Of a stretch of 64,000 nt of DNA, positions 57,501 through 64,000 are shown piece by piece. A program made the position numbers and the translations under genes. The notes under the pieces were generated by a model. It did not search any database. It worked only from the letters and a program-made list of their open reading frames with translations, and was not told the origin of the DNA. The DNA comes from Vibrio echinoideorum. Its GTDB lineage: Bacteria; Pseudomonadota; Gammaproteobacteria; Enterobacterales; Vibrionaceae. Within the stretch, counting starts at the first letter, position 1, and each line of letters starts with the position of its first letter. The stretch spans positions 1,736,001 to 1,800,000 of the forward strand of contig NZ_AP025483.1 of assembly GCF_024347455.1 (NCBI RefSeq), read 5' to 3'.

Positions 57501-57721
57501 TGTTCGACCAAATGGCCGCAACCATTATCGGTGGTCTTGCCGCTGCAACCGTGTTGTCATTGTTCGTAATGCCAGCGTTATACAAACTCTTCTACCGCTC
57601 AGAAGAGAGAGTGACTACGGTAAGCGAAGCCATTCAAGATGCGATTGTCGTCCTTGACGCAACATCCAATGGCACAGTAAGTGGAACTACAAATGATAAC
57701 CAACCAAACATTAGTAAATAA
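54593..57721 (+). CDS. RND efflux inner-membrane transporter
   Basis: A 1042-residue resistance-nodulation-division pump with twelve transmembrane helices and two large periplasmic loops. Proton-relay motif LGMLVDNAIVITDMM lies in helix 4. Other matches are GKLEDPSFTIKTAVVVTLYP, PGASAEEVEQQVTD and, in the second half, TLTGMIIKNGIVLMDQIELE. It belongs to the GKLEDP-type clade (like VmeJ/MexK and related pumps) rather than AcrB. Substrate unknown. It is ten bases after the adaptor gene and 11 before the outer-membrane component. Confidence 0.94.
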   Translation: MNLADFAIKQRTFILFFTALSVIAGLFSYFDLGKLEDPSFTIKTAVVVTLYPGASAEEVEQQVTDTVETKLQEMATLNRLRSLSRPGMSMVFVDLKESLQSEQLPQEWDLLRRKVSDMKLLLPSTAQISVVQDEFSEVYGMLFSIHSEDASPVELRRYAEELQRRIKTVDGIKKVELHGVQPRVVHIDIPDERLAQYGLSMAQVWSQLNTQNTTFEAGKFAAGGERIRVQQSSEFSSLEDIKNLMLKGGVSELGTGLIRLGDIAEVTMGYQEPMMTENRYNGSPAVTLAMSPVTGVNVVSLGDDINRIVNEFQATLPLGVDIATVANQPEEVQKSIDNFVNNLVESVAIVFIVLAVFMGLKSATIVGSSLILTILLTLVYMNLTSIDLHRVSLGTFILALGMLVDNAIVITDMMIVKINNGVNRTKAAIDSVKETGTPLFGATIIAIMGASPVIFSKTDAAEFSSSVFLIIASSLLLSWFVAMTFTALMCWIFIKPTKQKENTKVSLYRKSVNWTVDNPLKALSALVPLILVTALAIPSIAVNFIPQADRPILFLDYWLPNGAKVEQTSEDMKRIEAWLLEQPEVTSISTYVGAGAPRFSVTIEPEPFDPAYGQILINATDFPSLSPLIARGDKWLTEEFPNADPRFRSLKLATSDKFSVEARFSGPDVDVLHNLSEQAKAILAAHPDTKYVRDDWRQKSKVLEPIINQDKIRLAGINRADIAFAMKRASEGMPLGRMNLNDELVTIQLRGTESSIESLETLPVRSLLGLHSVPLGQVIDGFELTSEETMIWRRDRVKTITAQAGVGRYTTPAAVRNSIKDQIEAIHLPYGYSLEWGGEYYDEHKAVSDILKQLPKAILLMVIILVAMFNGFKQPVIIFTTLPLAATGATFSLLLLDKPFGFMALIGAVTLTGMIIKNGIVLMDQIELERTNGRSLPDAIKEATVNRTMAISMGALTTALGMIPLLTDLLFDQMAATIIGGLAAATVLSLFVMPALYKLFYRSEERVTTVSEAIQDAIVVLDATSNGTVSGTTNDNQPNISK

Positions 57722-57732
57722 GGAGCATAAAC

Positions 57733-59235
57733 ATGTATCTATTACCTCGGTTTAAAGTGGCTCCTATTGCCTTAGCATTACTGCTTACAGGTTGTGCGGT
57801 TGGCCCGGATTATGAAGAACCACAAACAACAATGGCTGAAACTTTTCTCTACAGCCAGAATAGCGAGAACCACAGCGAGACAAACCAACAACACCGTCAC
57901 TGGTGGACGCAGTTTAATGATCCTACGCTAAACCAATTAGTGACCGATGTTCAAAACCAAAACATCCCACTAAAATTGGCGGCAGAGCGTATCAAGATGG
58001 CCAACTCGTATAAGAGTGTCGTTGAATCTTTCAAAGTGCCTACCGTGAATGTTGGCGGCGGTTACTACAACTATCAACTGAGTGAGAACGACTCCCTACT
58101 CGGGCCCGTATTTGGTGCGTCAGACGCAGTTGAATCTGCAACAGGTATGTCGTTATTGGAAGCGCAACACGATGGCGGTTTCTTAGGTGCGAGCATCGCG
58201 TGGGAAATGGACTTGTTTGGGCGTATCGATAAGCAGTCCAACGCCGCAACGATTCGTATTGAACAAGCTGAAATATTCCAATCAGGTTTGAACACATTGA
58301 TTACCGCAGATGTGATTCACAACTATCTGCAATACCGTGGCGCACAAGAACGTAAAGCGATTGCCCTTGAGAACATTCAAGATCAAAAGCAAACACTGAA
58401 ACTGGTCACCAAAGTTGTAAGAAGTGGTTATGGTTCTGAACTAGACCTTGCTCAAGCCAAAGCAATGCTTGCCGGAACAGAGTCTATCGTGCCGCAATTA
58501 GAGATAGCCGAGCAAGTTCACAAGCAGCGTATGGCAGTGTTGTTAGGCGAATCACTTACGAGCGTTAATCAACGCTTAGCTGGCGAATTTACCTTGCCAA
58601 GAATGACAGACGTTATCCCTACGGGGTTGCCTTCTGACTTGTTAGAACAACGCCCAGACATCCGAATTGCAGAACGTGAAATGGCCGCGATTAACGAAGA
58701 ACTCGGCGCAAGCATTGCTAATCGCTATCCAAAGTTCTTCCTAACGGGCACGCCAGGTGTCACCGCAGGTAGCTTTGATGATCTGTTCAGTAGCGACTCG
58801 TTCGGTTGGGCTGCATCTGCAGGCATCAGTTGGAATGTGTTTGATGGTGGGCGCGGCGAAGCCATGGTGGAAATGAATGAAGCTCGATTCAGATCAGCAG
58901 CGCTCAATTACCAACACTCGGTAGACAGCGCGTTTGCAGAAGTAGACTCAACATTGTTCGCTTATGGCAGAAGCCAAGAAAACCAAAAGCGGATAGATGA
59001 AGCAACAGACGCCGTGGACAACGCCGTAAGCAAAGCGAAGTCATTATACAAAGCTGGCCTAGTAGATTACTTGTCGGTGTTGGATGCCCAGAGACAACAA
59101 AAAATGATGCAAGACCGTCAAGTCGCAGCCAAACTCCAGACGGCCAATACCACCATTGCGGTGTATAAAGCTTTGGGTGGGGATTGGAAAGTCGCAAACA
59201 AAACGCAGGATGTTGAATTAGCTCACGTTAACTAG
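57733..59235 (+). CDS. NodT-family outer-membrane efflux lipoprotein
   Basis: A 500-residue TolC-like channel. Signal peptide with lipobox LTGC near residue 21 (LLTGCAVGPDYEEP is a classic NodT start). The duplicated coiled-coil/beta pattern is present, including LEQRPDIRIAEREMAAINEELG and VDYLSVLDAQRQ. Completes the tripartite pump. Confidence 0.94.
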   Translation: MYLLPRFKVAPIALALLLTGCAVGPDYEEPQTTMAETFLYSQNSENHSETNQQHRHWWTQFNDPTLNQLVTDVQNQNIPLKLAAERIKMANSYKSVVESFKVPTVNVGGGYYNYQLSENDSLLGPVFGASDAVESATGMSLLEAQHDGGFLGASIAWEMDLFGRIDKQSNAATIRIEQAEIFQSGLNTLITADVIHNYLQYRGAQERKAIALENIQDQKQTLKLVTKVVRSGYGSELDLAQAKAMLAGTESIVPQLEIAEQVHKQRMAVLLGESLTSVNQRLAGEFTLPRMTDVIPTGLPSDLLEQRPDIRIAEREMAAINEELGASIANRYPKFFLTGTPGVTAGSFDDLFSSDSFGWAASAGISWNVFDGGRGEAMVEMNEARFRSAALNYQHSVDSAFAEVDSTLFAYGRSQENQKRIDEATDAVDNAVSKAKSLYKAGLVDYLSVLDAQRQQKMMQDRQVAAKLQTANTTIAVYKALGGDWKVANKTQDVELAHVN

Positions 59236-59281
59236 GCTCGTAGCTCTCAGTTTTCTGCTGAATGATGTAATAAGCCTAATA

Positions 59282-59314
59282 AAAAATACCGCCGATATCG
59301 TCGGCGGTATTTTT
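59282..59314 (+). terminator. terminator of the RND operon
   Basis: AAAAATACCGCCGA with its complement, five-base loop and T-run, 47 bases after the stop. Confidence 0.93.
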
Positions 59315-59351
59315 GTTACTGAAAGTTGCTGTGGCAATTGTGCACCCATGT

Positions 59352-59804
59352 TTAACGGATACGTACCTTTCCAACTGGGTTTAAACGACTAAATCGGTAT
59401 TTAGGGTAATAGACCCAAAACAGTTCTTCGTTCTTAGAGTCTTGAGCTATCAATAACTCAACCTCGCCAGAGTTAATCACAATACGTACTTTACTTTTTG
59501 ACAAAGGTTTCGTTCTATTCATCGTTACGTAGTTACTACTTCTCAAAGAATCTAACAATTTAGATTCCTCAAACTCCTCATGAGCCTCCACAACGAAACT
59601 CGACACGCTCAGCTCTTCAGCGAGGATTTTTCGGATTTGATACTTCTGAGAGAGAAACAGAACGATACTGATTGCTGCGACTCCACTTAATAGAATCAAC
59701 GCTTTTATATTTTTACGCCAGACCCCAACAAAAAGAACTGAAAGTAAGCTTACAATAAAAACTAAGGAGGTAACCGTAAACCAAATATCTAAATAATCGC
59801 CCAT
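59352..59804 (-). CDS. small membrane protein, unknown
   Basis: A 150-residue protein with two predicted transmembrane helices near residues 8-30 and 37-55, then a soluble beta-rich C-terminal domain ending FWVYYPKYRFSRLNPVGKVR. Not recognised. ATG at 59804 taken; a GTG five codons earlier is possible. First of a run of minus-strand orphan genes. Confidence 0.6.
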   Translation of the reverse strand: MGDYLDIWFTVTSLVFIVSLLSVLFVGVWRKNIKALILLSGVAAISIVLFLSQKYQIRKILAEELSVSSFVVEAHEEFEESKLLDSLRSSNYVTMNRTKPLSKSKVRIVINSGEVELLIAQDSKNEELFWVYYPKYRFSRLNPVGKVRIR

Positions 59805-59891
59805 AATTACCCTATTCACCTCAACCTAGTTTAAGTACCCCTGATCATGTCTTCCATGACGAAAGTGAACTATTTACGCGACAACCAATGA

Positions 59892-60123
59892 CTAGGAATT
59901 AGACGCTTCGTTGCTGTCTGTATCTACGGTTTTGATCAGAGGACCAGCGCACTCGACAAAATCACCGATATCGAAAGTATCTGGCGCATCGGCTCCGCCC
60001 GTCACACCAAAACTGCCTTTCACCGTTGGATCCTTCTCTGTCTTATCTACGCTCTACTTTATAAGTGTGACCATCAGGAAGGAGTTTGGCACACTCTTCC
60101 AGTGTTGAAGCGGTAGCACCCAT
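59892..60123 (-). pseudogene. frameshifted small gene of unknown family
   Basis: On the minus strand, a 26-codon frame from an ATG at 60123 (MGATASTLEECAKLLPDGHT) stops at 60043-60045. The following frame is open without a start (KTEKDPTVKGSFGVTGGADA) and ends in NEASNS at 59892. A one-base shift near 60045 would join them into a protein of about 76 residues of uniform character. Either a real frameshift or a sequencing error. Family not recognised. Confidence 0.5.
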
Positions 60124-60201
60124 GCTAAAACCGAATCAACACACTGCATACACTACTTTTCATTTTCAGCATAATAAAACCTCTCGAAGGCTATATAAAC
60201 G

Positions 60202-60651
60202 CTACTTTGGCGCTTCTGATACTGTAAAATTGGTTTTAAAAGTGAAGGCATATGGCGTATCACCGATTCCTCGGAGGCGTTCAAGTCGCTCTATCGCTTC
60301 TTCTAGCGTTGGAGTATGGCCTTCTTCAATCCACCAAAGAACATAAGTATCTTTAGGTAAACGATGAAACCAATCACCCTTTCGGCGCATAAAATCACGG
60401 TGATGCGTGCGGAACATGAAGTTCTTTAACGAATCCACAGAGTCCCACACCGACATGTTCACAATCATATTTGGATCATCAAAAGCTTTGATATTGGTTG
60501 CGTCACCAGATTCATCTTTCAGACGCCAAACGAACCCTTCACTGCTTTCTGCGATTCCATTAACCAACTCTAAGTTATCGACAAATTCTTTGATTTCTGG
60601 CGCATCTAACGGGTATTTCGCCAAAGCGATATTTAACTGAGCTAATTTCAT
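60202..60651 (-). CDS. DUF3291 family protein
   Basis: A 149-residue protein starting MKLAQLNIALAKYPLDAPEI with NMSVWDSVDSLKNFMFR and THHRDFMRRKGDWF, which fits the DUF3291 family (ferredoxin-like, related to antibiotic monooxygenase folds). LPKDTYVLWWIEEGHTPTLE follows. Function unknown. Single-gene unit on the minus strand, ribosome site GGAAGAAA. Confidence 0.85.
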   Translation of the reverse strand: MKLAQLNIALAKYPLDAPEIKEFVDNLELVNGIAESSEGFVWRLKDESGDATNIKAFDDPNMIVNMSVWDSVDSLKNFMFRTHHRDFMRRKGDWFHRLPKDTYVLWWIEEGHTPTLEEAIERLERLRGIGDTPYAFTFKTNFTVSEAPK

Positions 60652-60744
60652 AACGTTTCTTCCTTGATAAATTATGAGTAAAACACTTCGGATACACTTA
60701 ACCTTCTAAGCCCCGCTTTTTATAACGAATCGAAATACTCACGC

Positions 60745-61202
60745 CTAGAAGTAATCTGGTATTCGTCCATCAAACTCAAAAGAGTCGCTTGAAATATACA
60801 TACAATCTGAGCCTACTATGCCCACAAAGCCAAGCCTATTGTAAAATTGATGCTCAATGTCGCTGTGTAGGTATAAAGCCTTACAAGTATGACGAGTGAA
60901 TAACTCCGTTTTTACCAAGTTGATCAATTCAGACGCATAGCCTTGGTGTCGTAATTCTTGAGGCGTAGCCAAAGAGCCAATACCGAACATCCTTTTGCAA
61001 GGCCAAACATGTCACTGTAAACGATAAGAGACGACACGACTCTATCCTTCTCGATTAACACATACCAAGTCCCAGATAAGTACTTTTCACTTTTACGACA
61101 ACCTGTTAAGTAATCGTCTAACGTCAAGCCATCACCCCAAACATCGAAGCCCATTGTATAAATGGTATCTAACTCGTGAAGATCTGCTTTTCTTACGTGC
61201 AT
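60745..61202 (-). pseudogene. GNAT acetyltransferase broken by a frameshift
   Basis: The first 70 codons from the ATG at 61202 (MHVRKADLHELDTIYTMGFD) read as a GNAT N-terminus and run into nonsense after SDMFGLAKGCSV near 60988. The next frame then carries the acetyl-CoA loop and C-terminus (FGIGSLATPQELRHQGYASE, later FYNRLGFVGI) to 60745. A single-base change near 60985-60995 restores one protein of about 152 residues. The Q/R-x-x-G-x-A loop (RHQGYA) is intact. Confidence 0.75.
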
Positions 61203-61292
61203 TACTTTAAATATCCTGACTCAACGAACCCATGTAATACCGCATTACCTAGACAACGACGACAACTCATAAACTCTCGGATACGAACCAAA

Positions 61293-61574
61293 CTAAAGAA
61301 CAGCTACGCCTTCAACTTCAATTACTGAGTTAACATTAGCGCGCTCGATTATCTTGAGCAGCGTCGTTTGGATTAGCTCATTATCTCGGATTTCGGTTTC
61401 GCAAGAAAAACGCTCTTCCTGGACACCATCGCCCTCACCCAGCATAAATTGAACTGCGACTTCCGTTGCGAGATCTTTGGTCGTTCCGTAATACGCTAAC
61501 GTGATTTTTGGGTATCCGTTGTCGCCTTTTTTAACCTGCTTCGCGATACGTTTTTTAGCTTTATCTAAATTCAT
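61293..61574 (-). CDS. conserved small protein of unknown function
   Basis: A 93-residue soluble protein starting MNLDKAKKRIAKQVKKGDNG. The ATG is preceded by AAAAGGAAG. The pattern KKG--GYPKITLAYYG followed by LATEVAV occurs in a widespread family of uncharacterised proteins that I cannot name. No signal peptide or membrane helix. Confidence 0.7.
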   Translation of the reverse strand: MNLDKAKKRIAKQVKKGDNGYPKITLAYYGTTKDLATEVAVQFMLGEGDGVQEERFSCETEIRDNELIQTTLLKIIERANVNSVIEVEGVAVL

Positions 61575-61633
61575 ACAACTTCCTTTTAAGGCTGAAACTA
61601 AAATGAACAAACGTCTGATATTTCTTAGCTTTA

Positions 61634-61966
61634 CTATAAAGCATTACCACAGTCACTACATGATTTAATGGATGACAATCCGCTTTTTCTTACGTTAGTT
61701 TTTCCACAAGAACCACAAAATTTCAAAGAGTGGACATTGTAAATGGAAACTAAAGTAACCAATGGAACCCAGACCAACAATTTTGCTCCTCCACCGCCCG
61801 AGAAATAGATATAGCCGATTAAGAAAACACCAAAAGTAACAGTCTGGAAAGTCCACAACGCTTGTTTGAACTTAGCGTTTTTGATGACAAAAAATGTAAA
61901 AAATCCAATCACGCTACTGATAAGCCCATAAGCAATAAACCCTATAAAAATTTCTTGTTGACTCAT
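61634..61966 (-). CDS. small membrane protein with C-terminal zinc ribbon
   Basis: A 110-residue protein with three hydrophobic segments (about 7-28, 36-55 and 60-78), then a zinc-ribbon with paired cysteines (CGSCG near residue 84 and CSDCG near residue 104). AAGGA precedes the ATG at 61966. Not recognised beyond these features. Confidence 0.7.
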   Translation of the reverse strand: MSQQEIFIGFIAYGLISSVIGFFTFFVIKNAKFKQALWTFQTVTFGVFLIGYIYFSGGGGAKLLVWVPLVTLVSIYNVHSLKFCGSCGKTNVRKSGLSSIKSCSDCGNAL

Positions 61967-62053
61967 AAACTGTCCTTGTTCATATAACGTTATCTGAAGT
62001 TGGGTAAAATATAATGAAAGCGCCACGCATTAAGTGTCTATTCTACAGAAAGG

Positions 62054-62410
62054 CTAAAACTCATCATGAGTATCGCGCTCTTGGTGCGCGGGAAAAGCAA
62101 TTTCAAGGACACCATTCACGTTAAGAGTGAACAAAACACTTCCGCGCTCAACGCCCTCTTCATTCATATCAGAACAACCACGAAAAACTTCCCAGTCGAA
62201 CGAATAATCAAGCTGGTACTGTTCACCGCTATTGTAGGAAACATTTCTGATTACAATACCATTTGGGTTGTGAGCCATATGATCTATGTGGGATAAATCT
62301 GGGATGAGCTTACGTTCGAAATCACTTTTGTTTTCAGCTAAAAATGCAGCTAATTCGGGGCATAGCACAGCGCCATTGATTATCGGTTTAATAGAATTAA
62401 AAATGAACAT
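62054..62410 (-). CDS. hypothetical protein
   Basis: A 118-residue soluble acidic protein (MFIFNSIKPIINGAVLCPEL at the start; FDWEVFRGCSDMNEEGVERG in the middle). GCAGGAG lies nine bases before the ATG. No family recognised; no motif of known function. Confidence 0.6.
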   Translation of the reverse strand: MFIFNSIKPIINGAVLCPELAAFLAENKSDFERKLIPDLSHIDHMAHNPNGIVIRNVSYNSGEQYQLDYSFDWEVFRGCSDMNEEGVERGSVLFTLNVNGVLEIAFPAHQERDTHDEF

Positions 62411-62453
62411 TCTCAAACACTCCTGCAGCTTATTAAACTTATTGGATTCAAGC

Positions 62454-62927
62454 TCAAACTCTTGACATCATAACTATATCTATTAATTCTTCTTCAACGA
62501 GTACAGCTTTACGCTTTGTACCTTCGATTTCAAAACCGAATGATTTGTACAACGCCAGTGCCGCTTTGTTGTTAGCGTGAACTTCTAATTCAATACGAGC
62601 TAAATCGAGTTCATTCTCACAATAAGATAACAAGTGCTCCATTAAGAAACGACCAACGCCTTTGCCTCGTGACGCTTTGGCGACAACAATACCAAAAGAC
62701 GCCGAATGCTTGAGTCTTGGTTTTTCAGTCGTGATAATAGCCAAGTGCCCAAACACTTCTCCACCGGTTTCAACAGCCACGAAATTGTGCTGGCTACCAT
62801 TGAACATTAAGTCGAATTCTTCCCGTTTTATATCGGGTGAGTAGCGATTGTTGTTAACTACTTCCTTCTCAATATAAATATCATATAAGGCTGATAAATC
62901 AGCTGGACTCATTGCTCTAACTTTCAT
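62454..62927 (-). CDS. GNAT family N-acetyltransferase
   Basis: A 157-residue acetyltransferase. The acetyl-CoA loop is RGKGVGRFLMEHLL in the third quarter, with the following strand LARIELEVHANNKAALALYK and SFGFEIEGTKR typical of the RimI/amino-acid-type GNATs. Substrate unknown. Minus strand, one of two intact GNAT genes here. Confidence 0.9.
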   Translation of the reverse strand: MKVRAMSPADLSALYDIYIEKEVVNNNRYSPDIKREEFDLMFNGSQHNFVAVETGGEVFGHLAIITTEKPRLKHSASFGIVVAKASRGKGVGRFLMEHLLSYCENELDLARIELEVHANNKAALALYKSFGFEIEGTKRKAVLVEEELIDIVMMSRV

Positions 62928-63098
62928 AAACCACCAGAAATTATAAACAGAATAAACGCCCTATCAGATAACGAACAACGTTACCAACGCACTCAAACTT
63001 ATCGCCAAAATCAAACTTACCACCAAAATCCAAGAAGCTAAACCAAGTTAGAAATGATAAGCGTAGTCAGTATGTTTAAGTTGATTGTGATGTAGAGA

Positions 63099-63575
63099 CT
63101 ATCCACCGATTTTTTTTGACATGTTGAAACCTGTAACCTCAAAGCCAACATCTTTATATAACTTCAGCGCGCGTTCATTGTGATAAGCAACCCTAAGTTT
63201 TATTTGATTGATACCAATAGCTTTTAGTTGAATTTCCAAAGCAGAAATTGACTGAGTGCCGTAGCCTAAACCTCGACACTCACTCGAAACAAAGAAGTCG
63301 TATATAAAAGTGGATTGATCACTGACGTTTATTGAGTGCCAGAGATAACCCACTAACTTAGCCTCACCATCCATTTCTGCATCAATGCACAATAGCGAAT
63401 GTTCATTACCTTGAAGCCTCTTGGGGAAACAACGGATCAAGTCCTTTTTCGCTAATTCGATGGCGACGTCTAAAGAATGCCCATAGTTCTTCGCTATCTC
63501 CTGACTGTAATCATCAATAAAATACTGACAATAAGCCGGATATTCTTCTTCGCGCATCACTCTAAGTACAACCAT
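63099..63575 (-). CDS. GNAT family N-acetyltransferase
   Basis: A 158-residue acetyltransferase. The loop is RGLGYGTQSISALEI and the C-terminal strand is INQIKLRVAYHNERALKLYK followed by DVGFEVTGFNMSKK. The ATG at 63575 is preceded by AAGGGATGAT. Substrate unknown. It is as divergent from the 62454 gene as typical unrelated GNATs. Confidence 0.9.
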   Translation of the reverse strand: MVVLRVMREEEYPAYCQYFIDDYSQEIAKNYGHSLDVAIELAKKDLIRCFPKRLQGNEHSLLCIDAEMDGEAKLVGYLWHSINVSDQSTFIYDFFVSSECRGLGYGTQSISALEIQLKAIGINQIKLRVAYHNERALKLYKDVGFEVTGFNMSKKIGG

Positions 63576-63866
63576 ATCATCCCTTCTTTACGTTAAATTC
63601 AGTTCGCATATCGCGACAGTTTCTTTTGTTATCCCCAAAAACCTATCACGCTTGTGAGTAAATATATTGGTAATGCTGGCCACATCATTAACAGACTCAA
63701 ATTATAGGTCCAATCAGATTGAAGTTCGTAAGACGAGCTTATATGGCTATGTTTAAGTATGAGCAACGTAATACAGAGGCTCTGCATTGCGCCTTAATCA
63801 CTGAAACCTATTAGAAGTAAAACTGCCACGCGTTGTAAATCAGGTTAAATGCTTGTATATATCTGA
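63576..63866. other. 291-base intergenic region
   Basis: Nothing convincing seen: a 23-codon plus-strand frame at 63743 has no ribosome site. No terminator, repeat or attC-like site was found. Confidence 0.5.
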
Positions 63867-63998
63867 TTACACCTTATCCGCAAAGTAAGTCATGATTTCT
63901 TCGGTAGTCATTTCCTTAGTTTCATTCGCAAAGCAATAATAGCTTGGGCGCATGTCACTAAAATACTGTATGTCCATTTCCAACCCTTCTAAATCTGG
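63867..63998 (-). CDS. C-terminal end of an unidentified gene (5' end outside window)
   Basis: A minus-strand frame is open from the window edge and ends with TAA at 63867-63869. It encodes 43 residues, including DIQYFSDMRPSYYCFANETK and ending TYFADKV. Composition is protein-like, but the family is not recognised from this piece. Confidence 0.6.
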   Translation of the reverse strand, partial: PDLEGLEMDIQYFSDMRPSYYCFANETKEMTTEEIMTYFADKV

Positions 63999-64000
63999 AA

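Noticed and set aside
59300..64000. Chromosomal integron cassette array
   Set aside because: Gene content and uniform orientation fit, but I found no repeated attC sites (no paired RYYYAAC/GTTRRRY cores) in the gaps and no integrase in the window.

Overview
The window comes from a Vibrio chromosome. The evidence is a 456-residue NorM next to divergent riboflavin synthase, a secreted ATP-dependent DNA ligase, small Vibrio-type families (DUF2960-like, DUF3802-like), and a syp-type biofilm polysaccharide cluster. Base composition is moderate (about 43-45% GC by eye), and a Splendidus-clade Vibrio is my guess, not a demonstrated assignment. No rRNA, tRNA, CRISPR array, IS element or integron attC site was seen.

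Layout. 1-4.1 kb: the end of an HvfABCX-type RiPP metallophore operon (partial hvfC, then hvfX), followed by cytochrome bd oxidase cydAB with the 32-residue subunit cydX. 4.2-9.6 kb: ABC-F protein YbiT on the minus strand, then a two-gene unit joining a membrane P-loop protein that lacks its Walker A lysine to an MscS channel. 9.7-20.3 kb: a chemoreceptor; a histidine kinase/sigma-54 activator pair; and, divergent from it, a tungstate transport and molybdopterin operon (tupABC, mobA, a mobB-moeA fusion). That operon has a textbook sigma-54 promoter with two upstream activator-like boxes. 20.5-32 kb: housekeeping and single genes (nagK, tapT, a sterol-desaturase-like hydroxylase, a second chemoreceptor, an NlpC/P60 lipoprotein, a fructosamine kinase family protein, ribE, norM, the ATP-dependent ligase).

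32.1-52.4 kb: a syp-like polysaccharide locus in the order STAS (SypA), OmpA lipoprotein (SypB), a six-SLBB export protein (SypC), a short tyrosine-kinase-like ATPase (SypD), an interposed glycine betaine/proline ABC transporter, a stand-alone HPt protein, SypG, then H, L, M, N, O, P, Q and R. Sigma-54 promoters lie before sypA, sypL, sypM and sypP. Candidate SypG enhancers lie about 50-70 bases upstream of them; the one before sypA is a perfect 13-base inverted repeat. No Wzx-type flippase and no IJK block are visible.

52.4-59.3 kb: a LysR regulator and a tripartite RND efflux operon (adaptor, pump, NodT-type outer-membrane lipoprotein). 59.3-64 kb: a minus-strand accessory stretch of small orphan genes, two intact GNAT acetyltransferases, one GNAT gene broken by a frameshift and one small broken gene.

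The most distinctive signals are the sigma-54 regulatory architecture of the syp and tup loci; the degenerate ATPases (the MscS partner and SypD); and repeated short degenerate tandem repeats, clustered just after stop codons. The clearest of these is six copies of an exact 19-base period at 28390-28503.
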